NCBI RefSeq assembly: GCF_051014445.1
Contig: NC_135137.1
Location: 14,943,501-15,007,500, forward strand
Direction of reading: 5' to 3'
Length of the DNA stretch: 64,000 bases
Source of the DNA: Colletes latitarsis
Lineage: Eukaryota; Arthropoda; Insecta; Hymenoptera; Colletidae
Part shown: positions 31,101 to 46,300 of the stretch, piece by piece
Layout: the number at the start of each line of letters is the position of its first letter
Numbering within the stretch: the first letter of the stretch is position 1
Made by a program: the position numbers and the translations under genes
Notes under the pieces: model-generated
What the model was told of the DNA's origin: nothing
The model's input: only the letters and a program-made list of their open reading frames with translations
Databases searched by the model: none

Positions 31101-34100
31101 GCCAGATACTGGGCCTTTTCTGATTTGTATCACGTAATAATGTGGTACCACACTGAAACAGTAAATTAATCCTGGTTCCAATTAATATATCAGAGGATAA
31201 CGCCGGTTATGTATGGGTTAGGTCTGGTATTTGCAACCATCTGACTCATACATTCGCATTCTTCGCATACTAGTTGGCCAGATCCTGGGCTTTTTCTGAT
31301 TTGAATCACGTAATAACGTGGTACCGCACTAAAACAGTCAATTAATCCTTGGTCCGATTAATATTTTAGAGGATAACGACGGTTATGTCTTGGTTAGGTC
31401 TGGGATTTGCCCTCACCTGGCTCGTACTTTCGCATTTTTCGCATACTTCATGGCCACACCCTGGGTTTTTTTCTAGTTTGGATAACGTATTAATGTGGTG
31501 TCACACTGACACAGTCCATTAAACCTGGCCTCGATCAATATTTTAGAGGATAGCACCGGTTAGGTCTGGGTTACGTCTGGTATTTGCAATCATCTTCCTG
31601 ATACTTTCGCATTTTTGGCATACTTGTTGGCCAGATACTGGGCCTTTTCTGATTTGTATCACGTAATAATGTGGTACCACACTGAAACCGTCAATTAATC
31701 GTGGTTCCAATTAATATTTCATAGGATAACGCCGGCTATGCTTGGGTTAGGTCTGGTATTTGCAATCATCTGACTCATACTTTCGCATTCTTCGCATACT
31801 TCATGACCAGCTCCTGGCCTTTTTCTGGTTTGGATCACGCAGTAATGTGGTACCGCACTTAAACAGTCAATTAAACCTGGTTCCGATCAATATTTTAGAG
31901 GATAACGCTGGTTATGCCTAGGTTAGTTCTGGTATCTGCAATCATCTGCCTCATACATTCGCACTTTTCGCATACTTGTTGGCCAGAAACTGGATATTTT
32001 CTGGTTTGAATCTCGTTATAATGTGGTACCACACTGAAACAGTCAATTAATTCTGGTTGCGATTAATATTTTAGAGGATAACGCCGGTTATGTCTCGGTT
32101 AGGTCTGGTATTTGCCCTCACCTAGCTCACACTATCGCATTTTTCGCATACTGGTTGGCCAGATCCTGGGCTTTTTCTGATTTAGGTCACGTAGTAATGT
32201 GGTACCACACTGACAGGGTCAATTAAACCCGGTTCCGATTAATATTTTAGAGGATGACGCCGTTTATGTCTGGGTTAGGTGTGGTATTTGCAATCATCTT
32301 CCTGATACTTTCGCATTTTTTGCATACTTGTTGGCCAGATCCTGGGCTTTTTCTGATTTGAATCACGTAATAATGTGGTACCACACTGAAACAGTCAATT
32401 AATCCTGGTTCCAATTAATATTTCAGAGGATAACGCCGGTTATGTATGGGTTAGGTCTGGTATTTGTAATCATCTGCCTCATACTTTCACATTTTTCGCA
32501 TACTTGTTGGCTAGATCCTGGGTTTTTTCTGGTTTGGATCACGTAGTAATATGGTTCCACACGGAAGCAGTCAATTAAACCTGGTTGCGATTAATATTTT
32601 AGAGGATAACGCCGGTTACGTCTGGTTTAGGTCTGGGATTTGCCCTCATCTGGCTCGTACTTTCGCATTTTTCGCATACTTCATGGCCAGATCCTGCGTT
32701 TTTTTCTAGTTTGGATAACGTATAAATGTGGTACCACCCTGACACAGTCCATTAAGCTTGGCTTCGATCAATTTTTTACAGGATAACACCGGTGAGGTCT
32801 GGGTTACGTCTGGCATTTGCAATCATCTTCCTGATACTTTCGCATTTTTTGCAAACTTATTGGCCAGATCCTGGGCTTTTTCTGATTTGAATCACGTAAT
32901 AATGTGGTACCACACTGAAACAGTCAATTAATCCTGGTTCCAATTAATATTTCAGGGGATAACGCCGGTTATGTATAGGTTAGGTCTGGTATTTGCCCTC
33001 ACCTTGCTCACACTATCGCATTTTTCGCATACTGGTTGGCCAGATCCTGGGCTTTTTCTGATTTGGGTCACGTAGTAATGTGGTACCACACTGACAGGGT
33101 CAATTAAACCCGGCTCCGATTAATATTTTACAGGATGACGCCGTTTATGTCTGGGTTAGGTGTGGTATTTGCAATCATCTTCCTGATACTTTCGCATTTT
33201 TTGCATACTTGTTGGCCAGATCCTGGGCTTTTTCTGATTTGAATCACGTAATAATGTGGTACCACACTGAAACAGTCAATTAATCCTGGGTCCAATTAAT
33301 ATTTCAGGGGATAACGCCGGTTATGTAAGGGTTAGGTCTGGTATTTGCAATCATCTGACTGATACTTTCGCATTTTTCGCATACTTGTTAGCCAGATCCT
33401 GGCCGTTTTCTGGATTGGATCACGTAGTAAAGTGGTACCACACTGAAACCGTCAATTAAACCTGGTTTCGATCAATATTTTGGAGGATAACGCCGGTTAC
33501 GTCTGGGTTAGGTCTGGTATTTGCCATCATCTTCGTCTTGCTGTCGCATTTTTCGCTTACTTGTTGACCAGAAACTGGGTTTTTTCTGGTTTGAATCACG
33601 TAATAATGTGGTACCACACTGACAGGGTCAATTAAACCCGGTTCCGATCAATATTTTAGGGGATAACGCTGGTTATGCCTGGGTTAGTTCTGGTATCTGT
33701 AATCATCTGGCTCATACATTCGCATTTTTCGCATACTTGTTGGCCAGAAACTGGGTTTTTTCTGGTTGGATCACGTATTAATGTGGTGTCACACTGACAC
33801 AGTCCATTAAGCTTGGCTTCGATCAATATTTTACAGGATAACACCGGTAAGGTCTGGGTTACGTCTGGCATTTGCAATCATCTTCCTGATACTTTCGCAT
33901 TTTTTGCAAACTTATTGGCCAGATCCTGGGCTTTTTCTGATTTGAATCACGTAATAATGCGGTACCACACTGAAACAGTCAATTAATCCTGGTTCCAATT
34001 AATATTTCGGGGGATAACGCCGGTTATGTATAGGTTAGGTCTGGTATTTGCCCTCACCTTGCCCACACTATCGCATTTTTCGCATACTGGTTGGCCAGAT

Positions 34101-37100
34101 CCTGGGCTTTTTCTGATTTGGGTCACGTAGTAATGTGGTACCACACTGACAGGGTCAATTAAACCCGGTTCCGATTAATATTTTAGAGGATGACGCCGTT
34201 TATGTCTGGGTTAGGTGTGGTATTTGCAATCATCTTCCTGATACTTTCGCATTTTTTGCATACTCGTTGGCCAGATCCTGGGCTTTTTCTGATTTGAATC
34301 ACGTAATAATGTGGTACCACACTGAAACAGTCAATTAATCCTGGGTCCAATTAATATTTCAGAGGATAACGCCGGTTATGTATGGGTTAGGTCTGGTATT
34401 TGCAATCATCTGACTGATACTTTCGCATTTTTCGCATACTTGTTAGCCAGATCCTGGCCGTTTTCTGGATTGGATCACGTAGTAAAGTGGTACCACACTG
34501 AAACAGTCAATTAAACCTGGTTTCGATCAATATTTTGGAGGATAACGCCGGTTACGTCTGGGTTAGGTCTGGTATTTGCCATCATCTTCGTCTTGCTGTC
34601 GCATTTTTCGCTTACTTGTTGACCAGAAACTGGGTTTTTTCTGGTTTGAATCACGTAATAATGTGGTACCACACTGAAACAGTCAATTAATTCTGGTTGC
34701 GATTAATATTTTAGAGGATAACGCCGGTTATGTCTGGGTTAGGTCTGGTATTTGCCCTCACCTAGCTCACACTTTCGCATTTTGCGCATACTTGTTGGCC
34801 AGATCCTGCGCTTTTTCTGATTTGGGTCACGTAGTAATGTGGTACCACACTGACAGGGTCAATTAAACCCGGTTCCGATTAATATTTTAGAGGATAACGC
34901 CATTTTTGTCTGGATTAGGTGTGGTATTTGCCCTCATCTAGCTCATACTTTCGCATTTTTCGCATACTGGTTGGCCAGATCCTGGGCTTTTTCTGATTTG
35001 GGTCACGTAGTGATGTGGTACCACACTGACAGGGTCAATTAAACCCGGTTCCGATTAATATTTTAGAGGATGACGCCGTTTATGTCTGGGTTAGGTGTGG
35101 TATTTGCAATCATCTTCCTGATACTTTCGCATTTTTTGCATACTTGTTGGCCAGATCCTGGGCTTTTTCTGATTTGAATCACGTAATAATGTGGTACCAC
35201 ACTGAAACAGTAAATTAATCCCGGTTCCAATTAATATATCAGAGGATAACGCCGGTTATGTATGGGTTAGGGCTGGTATTTGCAACCATCTGACTCATAC
35301 TTTCGCATTCTTCGCATACTAGTTGGCCAGATCCTGGGCTTTTTCTGATTTCAATCACGTAATAACGTGGTACCGCACTAAAACAGTCAATTAATCCTTG
35401 GTCCGATTAATATTTTAGAGGATAACGACGGTTATGTCTTGGTTAGGTCTGGGATTTGCCCTCATCTGGCTCGTACTTTCGCATTTTTCGCATACTTCAT
35501 GGCCACACCCTGGGTTTTTTTCTAGTTTGGATAACGTATTAATGTGGTGTCACACTGACACAGTCCATTAAACCTGGCTTCGATCAATATTTTAGAGGAT
35601 AGCACCGGTTGGGTCTGGGTTACGTCTGGTATTTGCAATCATCTTCCTGATACTTTCGCATTTTTGGCATACTTGTTGGCCAGATACTGGGCCTTTTCTG
35701 ATTTGTATCACGTAGTAATGTGGTACCACACTGAAACCGTCAATTAATCGTGGTTCCAATTAATATTTCATAGGATTACGCCGGTTATGCTTGGGTTAGG
35801 TCTGGTATTTGCAATCATCTGACTCATACTTTCGCATTCTTCGCATACTTCATGACCAGCTCCTGGCCTTTTTCTGGTTTGGATCACGCAGTAATGTGGT
35901 ACCGCACTTAAACAGTCAATTAAACCTGGTTCCGATCAATATTTTAGGGGATAACGCTGGTTATGCCTAGGTTAGTTCTGGTATCTGCAATCATCTGGCT
36001 CATACATTCGCACTTTTCGCATACTTGTTGGCCAGAAACTGGATTTTTTCTGGTTTGAATCTCGTTATAATGTGGTACCACACTGAAACAGTCAATTAAT
36101 TCTGGTTGCGATTAATATTTTAGAGGATAACGCCGGTTATGTCTCGGTTAGGTCTGGTATTTGCCCTCACCTAGCTCACACTATCGCATTTTTCGCATAC
36201 TGGTTGGCCAGATCCTGGGCTTTTTCTGATTTGGGTCACGTAGTAATGTGGTACCACACTGACAGGGTCAATTAAACCCGGTTCCGATTAATATTTTAGA
36301 GGATGACGCCGTTTATGTCTGGGTTAGGTGTGGTATTTGCAATCATCTTCCTGATACTTTCGCATTTTTTGCATACTTGTTGGCCGGATCCTGGGCTTTT
36401 TCTGATTTGAATCACGTAATAATGTGGTACCACACTGAAACAGTCAATTAATCCTGGTTCCAATTAATATTTCAGTGGATAACGCCGGTTATGTATGGGT
36501 TAGGTCTGGTATTTGTAATCATCCGCCTCATACTTTCACATTTTTCGTATACTTGTTGGCTAGATCCTGGGTTTTTTCTGGTTTGGATCACGTAGTAATA
36601 TGGTTCCACACGGAAGCAGTCAATTAAACCTGGTTGCGATTAATATTTTAGAGGATAACGCCGGTTACGTCTGGTTTAGGTCTGGGATTTGCCCTCATCT
36701 GGCTCGTACTTTCGCATTTTTCGCATACTTCATGGCCAGATCCTGCGTTTTTTTCTAGTTTGGATAACGTATAAATGTGGTACCACCCTGACACAGTCCA
36801 TTAAGCTTGGCTTCGATCAATTTTTTACAGGATAACACCGGTGAGGTCTGGGTTACGTCTGGCATTTGCAATCATCTTCCTGATACTTTCGCATTTTTTG
36901 CAAACTTATTGGCCAGATCCTGGGCTTTTTCTGATTTGAATCACGTAATAATGTGGTACCACACTGAAACAGTCAATTAATCCTGGTTCCAATTAATATT
37001 TCAGGGGATAACGCCGGTTATGTATAGGTTAGGTCTGGTATTTGCCCTCACCTTGCTCACACTATCGCATTTTTCGCATACTGGTTGGCCAGATCCTGGG

Positions 37101-37669
37101 CTTTTTCTGATTTGGGTCACGTAGAAATGTGGTACCACACTGACAGGGTCAATTAAACCCGGTTCCGATTAATATTTTAGAGGATGACGCCGTTTATGTC
37201 TGGGTTAGGTGTGGTATTTGCAATCATCTTCCTGATACTTTCGCATTTTTTGCATACTTGTTGGCCAGATCCTGGGCTTTTTCTGATTTGAATCACGTAA
37301 TAATGTGGTACCACACTGAAACAGTCTATTAATCCTGGGTCCAATTAATATTTCAGGGGATAACACCGGTTATGTATGGGTTAGGTCTGGTATTTGCGAT
37401 CATCTGACTGATACTTTCGCATTTTTCGCATACTTGTTAGCCAGATCCTGGCCGTTTTCAGGATTGGATCACGTAGTAAAGCGGTACCACACTGAAACCG
37501 TCAATTAAACCTGGTTTCGATCAATATTTTGGAGGATAACGCCGGTTACGTCTGGGTTAGGTCTGGTATTTGCCATCATCTTCGTCTTGCTGTCGCATTT
37601 TTCGCTTACTTGTTGACCAGAAACTGGGTTTTTTCTGGTTTGAATCACGTAATAATGTGGTACCACACT
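31101..37669. repeat. Satellite S2, long duplication with 4049-bp offset
   Basis: The block from about 31100 to 33620 recurs at about 35150-37669. Distinctive words keep the same 4049-bp spacing at several checkpoints: 31181/35230, 31921/35970, 32521/36570 and 33401/37450. That is 23 monomers. A shorter duplication of about 1055 bp (six monomers) links 32786 and 33841. No gene is seen. Confidence 0.85.
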
Positions 37670-40340
37670 GAAACAGTTAATTAATTCTGGTTGCGATTAA
37701 TATTTTAGAGGATAACGCCGGTTATGTCTGGGTTAGGTCGGGTATTTGCCCTCACCTAGCTCACACTTTCGCATTTTGCGCATACATGTTGGCCAGATCC
37801 TGCGCTTTTTCTGATTTGGGTCACGTAGTAATGTGGTACCACACTGACAGTGTCAATTAAACCCGGTTCCGATTAATATTTTAGAGGATGACGCCGTTTA
37901 TGTCTGGGTTAGGTGTGGTATTTGCAATCATCTTCCTGATACTTTCGCATTTTTTGCATACTTGTTGGCCAGATCCTGGGCTTTTTCTGATTTGAATCAC
38001 GTAATAATGTGGTACCACACTGAAACAGTCTATTAATCCTGGGTCCAATTAATATTTCAGGGGATAACACCGGTTATGTATGGGTTAGGTCTGGTATTTG
38101 CAATCATCTGACTGATACTTTCGCGTTTTTCGCATACTTGTTAGCCAGATCCTGGCCGTTTTCTGGATTGGATCACGTAGTAAAGTGGTACCACACTGAA
38201 ACCGTCAATTAAACCTGGTTTCGATCAATATTTTGGAGGATAACGCCGGTTATGTCTGGATTAGGTGTGGTATTTGCCCTCATCTAGCTCATACTTTTGC
38301 ATTTTTCGCATATTTGTTGGCCAGATCCTGAGCTTTTTCTGATTTGGATCACGTAGTAATGTGGTACCACACTGACAGGGTCAATTAAACCCGGTTCCGA
38401 TTAATATTTTAGAGGATAACGCCGTTTATGTCTGGATTAGGTGTGGTATTTGCCCTCATCTAGCTCATACTTTTGCATTTTTCGCATATTTGTTGGCCAG
38501 ATCCTGAGCTTTTTCTGATTTGGATCACGTAGTAATGTGGTACCACACTGACAGGGTCAATTATACCCGGTTCCGATTAATATTTTAGAGGATGACGCCA
38601 GTTATGTCTGGGTTAGGTCTGGTATTTGCCATCATCTTCGTCTTGCTGTCGCATTTTTCGCATACTTGTTGGCCAGAAACTGGGTTTTTTCTGGTTTGAA
38701 TCACGTAATAATGTGGTACCACACTGAAACAGTCAATTAATTCTGGTTGAGATTAATATTTCAGAGAATAACGCCGGTTATGTATAGGTTAGGTCTGGTA
38801 TTTGCCCTCACCTTGCTCACACTATCGCATTTTTCGCATACTGGTTGGCCAGATCCTGGGCTTTTTCTGATTTGGGTCACGTAGTAATGTGGTACCACAC
38901 TGACAGGGTCAATTAAACCCGGTTCCGATTAATATTTTAGAGGATGACGCCGTTTATGTCCGGGTTAGGTGTGGTATTTGCAATCATCTTCCTGATACTT
39001 TCGCATTTTTTGCATACTTGTTGGCCAGATCCTGGGCTTTTTCTGATTTGAATCACGTAATAATGTGGTACCACACTGAAACAGTCAATTAATCCTGGGT
39101 CCAATTAATATTTCAGAGGATAACGCCGGTTATGTAAGGGTTAGGTCTGGTATTTGCAATCATCTGACTGATACTTTCGCATTTTTCGCATACTTGTTAG
39201 CCAGATCCTGGCCGTTTTCTGGATTGGATCACGTAGTAAAGTGGTACCACACTGAAACCGTCAATTAAACCTGGTTTCGATCAATATTTTGGAGGATAAC
39301 GCCGGTTACGTCTGGGTTAGGTCTGGTATTTGCCATCATCTTCGTCTTGCTGTCGCATTTTTCGCTTACTTGTTGACCAGAAACTGGGTTTTTTCTGGTT
39401 TGAATCACGTAATAATGTGGTACCACACTGAAACAGTCAATTAATTCTGGTTGCGATTAATATTTTAGAGGATGACGCCGGTTATGTCTGGGTTAGGTCT
39501 GGTATTTGCCCTCACCTAGCTCACACTTTCGCATTTTGCGCATACTTGTTGGCCAGATCCTGCGCTTTTTCTGATTTGGGTCACGTAGTAATGTGGTACC
39601 ACACTGACAGGGTCAATTAAACCCGGTTCCGATTAATATTTTAGAGGATAACGCCGTTTATGTCTGGATTAGGTGTGGTATTTGCCCTCATCTAGCTCAT
39701 ACTTTCGCATTTTTCGCATACTGGTTGGCCAGATCCTGGGCTTTTTCTGATTTGGGTCACGTAGTGATGTGGTACCACACTGACAGGGTCAATTAAACCC
39801 GGTTCCGATTAATATTTTAGAGGATGACGCCGTTTATGTCTGGGTTAGGTGTGGTATTTGCAATCATCTTCCTGATACTTTCGCATTTTTTGCATACTTG
39901 TTGGCCAGATCCTGGGCTTTTTCTGATTTGAATCACGTAATAATGTGGTACCACACTGAAACAGTCAATTAATCCTGGTTCCAATTAATATTTCAGAGGA
40001 TAACGCCGGTTATGTATGGGTTAGGTCTGGTATTTGTAATCATCCGCCTCATACTTTCACATTTTTCGCATACTTGTTGGCTAGATCCTGGGTTTTTTCT
40101 GGATTGGATCACGTAGTAAAGTGGTACCACACTGAAACCGTCAATTAAACCTGGTTTCGATCAATATTTTGGAGGATAACGCCGGTTACGTCTGGGTTAG
40201 GTCTGGTATTTGCCATCATCTTCGTCTTGCTGTCGCATTTTTCGCTTACTTGTTGACCAGAAACTGGGTGTTTTCTGGTTTGAATCACGTAATAATGTGG
40301 TACCACACTGAAACAGTCAATTAATTCTGGTTGAGATTAA
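37670..40340. repeat. Satellite S2, mixed short duplications
   Basis: This is satellite of the same type. Two adjacent monomers near 38270 and 38446 are almost identical (both with ACTTTTGCATTTTTCGCATA). The stretch from about 39460 to 40130 recurs 1232 bp later (seven monomers). No gene is seen. Confidence 0.85.
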
Positions 40341-43300
40341 TATTTCAGAGAATAACACTGGTTATGTCTGGGTTAGGTCTGGTATTTGTAATCATCCGCC
40401 TCATACTTTCACATTTTTCGCATACTTGTTGGCTAGATCCTGGGTTTCTTCTGGTTTGGATCACGTAGTAATTTGGTTCCACACGGAAACAGTCAATTAA
40501 ACCTGGTTGCGATTAATATTTTAGTGGATAACGCCGGTTATGTCTGGGTTAGGTCTGACATTTGCCATCATCTAGCTCATACTTTCGCATTATTCGCATA
40601 CTTGTTGGCCAGATCCTGGGCTTTTTCTCATTTGGATCACGTAGTAATGTGGTACCACACTGACAGGGTCAATTAATTCTGGTTGCGATTAATATTTTAG
40701 AGGATAACGCCGGTTATGTCTGGGTTAGGTCTGGTATTTGCCCTCACCTAGCTCACACTTTCGCATTTTGCGCATACTTGTTGGCCAGATCCTGCGCTTT
40801 TTCTGATTTGGGTCACGTAGTAATGTGGTACCACACTGACAGGGTCAATTAAACCCGGTTCCGATTAATATTTTAGAGGATAACGCCGTTTATGTCTGGA
40901 TTAGGTGTGGTATTTGCCCTCATCTAGCTCATACTTTCGCATTTTTCGCATACTGGTTGGCCAGATCCTGGGCTTTTTCTGATTTGGGTCACGTAGTGAT
41001 GTGGTACCACACTGACAGGGTCAATTAAACCCGGTTCCGATTAATATTTTAGAGGATGACGCCGTTTATGTCTGGGTTAGGTGTGGTATTTGCAATCATC
41101 TTCCTGATACTTTCGCATTTTTTGCATACTTGTTGGCCAGATCCTGGGCTTTTTCTGATTTGAATCACGTAATAATGTGGTACCACACTGAAACAGTCAA
41201 TTAATCCTGGTTCCAATTAATATTTCAGAGGATAACGCCGGTTATGTATGGGTTAGGTCTGGTATTTGTAATCATCCGCCTCATACTTTCACATTTTTCG
41301 CATACTTGTTGGCTAGATCCTGGGTTTTTTCTGGATTGGATCACGTAGTAAAGTGGTACCACACTGAAACCGTCAATTAAACCTGGTTTCGATCAATATT
41401 TTAGAGGATGACGCCGATTATGTCTGGGTTAGGTCTGGTATTTGCCCTCAGCCAGCTCATACCTTCGCATTTTTCGCATACTTCTTGGCCAGATCCAGTG
41501 TTTTTCCTCGATTGGATCATGTAATAATGTCGTACAACACTGAAACAGTCAACGAAACCTGGTTCGGAGTAATATTTTAGATAACGCCGGTTATGTCTGG
41601 GTTAGGTCTGGTATTTGCAATCATCTGACTCATACTTTCGAATTCTTCGCATACTTCATAGCCAGATCCTGGTCGTTTTCTGATTTGAATCACGTAAAAA
41701 TGTGGTACTACAATGAAACAGTCAATTAATCCTGGTTCCGATCAATATTTTAGAGGATAACACCGGCTAGGTCTGGGTTGCGTCTGGTATTTGCAATCAT
41801 CTTCCTGATACTTTCGCATTTTTGGCATAATTGTTGGCCAGATCCTGGGCTTTTTCTGATTTGAATCACGTAATCATGTGGTACCACACTGAAACAGTCA
41901 ATTAATTCTGGTTGCGATTAATATTTTAGAGGATAACGCCGGTTATGTCTGGGTTAGGTCTGGTATTTGCCCTCACCTAGCTCACACTTTCGCATTTTGC
42001 GCACACTTGTTGGCCAGATCCTGGGCTTTTTCTCATTTGGATCACGTAGTAATGTGGTACCACACTGACAGGGTCAATTAAACCCGTTGCGATTAATATT
42101 TTAGAGGATAACGCCGGTTATGCTTGGGTTAGGTCTGGTATTTGCAGTCATCTGACTCATACTTTCGCATTCTTCGCATACTTCATGACCAGCTCCTGGC
42201 CTTTTTCTGGTTTGGATCACGCAGTAATGTGGTACCGCACTTAAACAGTCAATTAAACCTGGTTCCGATCAATATTTTAGGGGATAACGCTGGTTATGCC
42301 TGGGTTAGTTCTGGTATCTGCAATCATCTGGCTCATACATTCGCATTTTTCGCATACTTGTTGGCCAGAAACTGGGTTTTTTCTGGTTTGAATCACGTAA
42401 TAATGTGGTACCACACTGAAACAGTCAATTAATTCTGGTTGCGATTAATATTTTAGAGGATAACGCCGGTTATGTCTCGGTTAGGTCTGGTATTTGCCCT
42501 AACCTAGCTCTCACTATCGCATTTTTCGCATACTGGTTGGCCAGATCCTGGGCTTTTTCTGATTTGGGTCACGTAGTAATGTGGTACCACACTGACAGGG
42601 TCAATTAAACCCGGTTCCGATTAATATTTTAGAGGATGACGCCGTTTATGTCTGGGTTAGGTGTGGTATTTGCAATCATCTTCCTGATACTTTCGCATTT
42701 TTTGCATACTTCTTGGCCAGATCCTGGGCTTTTTCTGATTTGAATCACGTAGTAATGTGGTACCACACTGAAACAGTAAATTAATCCTGGTTCCAATTAA
42801 TATTTCAGAGGATAACGCCGGTTATGTATGGGTTAGGTCTGGTATTTGCAACCATCTGACTCATACTTTCGCATTCTTCGCATACTAGTTGGCCAGATCC
42901 TGGGCTTTTTCTGATTTGAATCACGTAATAACGTGGTACCGCACTAAAACAATCAATTAATCCTTGGTCCGATTAATATTTTAGAGGATAACGACGGTTA
43001 TGTCTTTGTTAGGTCTGGTATTTGCAACCATCTGACTCATACTTTCGCATTCTTCGCATACTTGTTAGCCAGATTCTAGCCGTTTTCTGGATTGGATCAC
43101 GTAGTAAAGTGGTACCACACTGAAACCGTCAATTAAACCTGGTTTCGGTCAATATTTTGGAGGATAACGCCGGTTACGTCTGGGTTAGGTCTGGTATTTG
43201 CCATCATCTTCGTCTTGCTGCCGCATTTTTCGCTTACTTGTTGACCAGAAACTGGGTTTTTTCTGGTTTGAATCACGTAATAATGTGGTACCACACTGAA

Positions 43301-46300
43301 ACAGTCAATTAATTCTGGTTGCGATTAATATTTTAGAGGATAACGCCGGTTATGTCTGGGTTAGGTCTGGTATTTGCTCTCACCTAGCTCACACTTTCGC
43401 ATTTTGCGCACACTTGTTGGCCAGATCCTGCGCTTTTTCTGATTTGGGTCACGTAGTAATGTGGTACCACACTGACAGGGTCAATTAAACCCGGTTCCGA
43501 TTAATATTTTAGAGGATAACGCCGTTTATGTCTGGATTAGGTGTGGTATTTGCCCTCATCTAGCTCATACTTTCGCATTTTTCGCATACTGGTTGGCCAG
43601 ATCCTGGGCTTTTTCTGATTTGGGTCACGCAGTGATGTGGTACCACACTGACAGGGTCAATTAAACACGGTTCCGATTAATATTTTAGAGGATGACGCCG
43701 TTTATGTCTGGGTTAGGTGTGGTATTTGCAATCATCTGACTGATACTTTCGCATTCTTCGCATACTTCATGACCAGCTCCTGGCCTTTTTCTGGTTTGGA
43801 TCACGCAGTAATGTGGTACCGCACTTAAACAGTCAATTAAACCTGGTTCCGATCAATATTTTAGGGGATAACGCTGGTTATGCCTGGGTTAGTTATGGTA
43901 TCTGCAATCATCTGGCTCATACATTCGCATTTTTCGCATACTTGTGGGCCAGAAACTGGGTTTTTCCTGGTTTGAATCACGTAATAATGTGGTACCACAC
44001 TGAAACAGTCAATTAATTCTGGTTGCGATTAATATTTTAGAGGATAACGCCGGTTATGTCTGGGTTAGGTCTGGTATTTGCCCAAACCTAGCTCTCACTA
44101 TCGCATTTTTCGCATACTGGTTGGCCAGATCCTGGGCTTTTTCTGATTTGGGTCACGTAGTAATGTGGTACCACACTGACAGGGTCAATTAAACCCGGTT
44201 CCGATTAATATTTTAGAGGATGACGCCGTTTATGTCTGGGTTAGGTGTGGTATTTGCAATCATCTTCCTGATACTTTCGCATTTTTTGCATACTTCTTGG
44301 CCAGATCCTGGGCTTTTTCTGATTCGAATCACGTAATAATGTGGAACCACACTGAAACAGTCAATTAATCCTGGTTCCAATTAATATTTCAGAGAATAAC
44401 ACTGGTTATGTCTGGGTTAGGTCTGGTATTTGTAATCATCCGCCTCATACTTTCACATTTTTCGCATACTTGTTGGCTAGATCCTGGGTTTCTTCTGGTT
44501 TGGATCACGTAGTAATTTGGTTCCACACGGAAACAGTCAATTAAACCTGGTTGCGATTAATATTTTAGTGGATAACGCCGGTTATGTCTGGGTTAGGTCT
44601 GACATTTGCCATCATCTAGCTCATACTTTCGCATTATTCGCATACTTGTTGGCCAGATCCTGGGCTTTTTCTCATTTGGATCACGTAGTAATGTGGTACC
44701 ACACTGACAGGGTCAATTAATTCTGGTTGCGATTAATATTTTAGAGGATAACGCCGGTTATGTCTGGGTTAGGTCTGGTATTTGCCCTCACCTAGCTCAC
44801 ACTTTCGCATTTTGCGCATACTTGTTGGCCAGATCCTGCGCTTTTTCTGATTTGGGTCACGTAGTAATGTGGTACCACACTGACAGGGTCAATTAAACCC
44901 GGTTCCGATTAATATTTTAGAGGATAACGCCGTTTATGTCTGGATTAGGTGTGGTATTTGCCCTCATCTAGCTCATACCTTCGCATTTTTCGCATACTGG
45001 TTGGCCAGATCCTGGGCTTTTTCTGATTTGGGTCACGTAGTGATGTGGTACCACACTGACAGGGTCAATTAAACCCGGTTCCGATTAATATTTTAGAGGA
45101 TGACGCCGTTTATGTCTGGGTTAGGTGTGGTATTTGCAATCATCTTCCTGATACTTTCGCATTTTTTGCATACTTGTTGGCCAGATCCTGGGCTTTTTCT
45201 GATTTGAATCACGTAATTATGTGGTACCACACTGAAACAGTCAATTAATCCTGGTTCCAATTAATATTTCAGAGGATAACGCCGGTTATGTATGGGTTAG
45301 GTCTGGTATTTGTAATCATCCGCCTCATACTTTCACATTTTTCGCATACTTGTTGGCTAGATCCTCGGTTTTTTCTGGATTGGATCACGTAGTAAAGTGG
45401 TACCACACTGAAACCGTCAATTAAACCTGGTTTCGATCAATATTTTAGAGGATGACGCCGATTATGTCTGGGTTAGGTCTGGTATTTGCCCTCAGCCAGC
45501 TCATACCTTCGCATTTTTCGCATACTTCTTGGCCAGATCCAGTGTTTTTCCTCGATTGGATCATGTAATAATGTCGTACAACACTGAAACAGTCAACGAA
45601 ACCTGGTTCGGAGTAATATTTTAGATAACGCCGGTTATGTCTGGGTTAGGTCTGGTATTTGCAATCATCTGACTCATACTTTCGAATTCTTCGCATACTT
45701 CATAGCCAGATCCTGGTCGTTTTCTGATTTGAATCACGTAAAAATGTGGTACTACAATGAAACAGTCAATTAATCCTGGTTCCGATCAATATTTTAGAGG
45801 ATAACACCGGCTAGGTCTGGGTTGCGTCTGGTATTTGCAATCATCTTCCTGATACTTTCGCATTTTTGGCATAATTGTTGGCCAGATCCTGGGCTTTTTC
45901 TGATTTGAATCACGTAATCATGTGGTACCACACTGAAACAGTCAATTAATTCTGGTTGCGATTAATATTTTAGAGGATAACGCCGGTTATGTCTGGGTTA
46001 GGTCTGGTATTTGCCCTCACCTAGCTCACACTTTCGCATTTTGCGCACACTTGTTGGCCAGATCCTGGGCTTTTTCTCATTTGGATCACGTAGTAATGTG
46101 GTACCACACTGACAGGGTCAATTAAACCCGTTGCGATTAATATTTTAGAGGATAACGCCGGTTATGCTTGGGTTAGGTCTGGTATTTGCAGTCATCTGAC
46201 TCATACTTTCGCATTCTTCGCATACTTCATGACCAGCTCCTGGCCTTTTTCTGGTTTGGATCACGCAGTAATGTGGTACCGCACTTAAACAGTCAATTAA

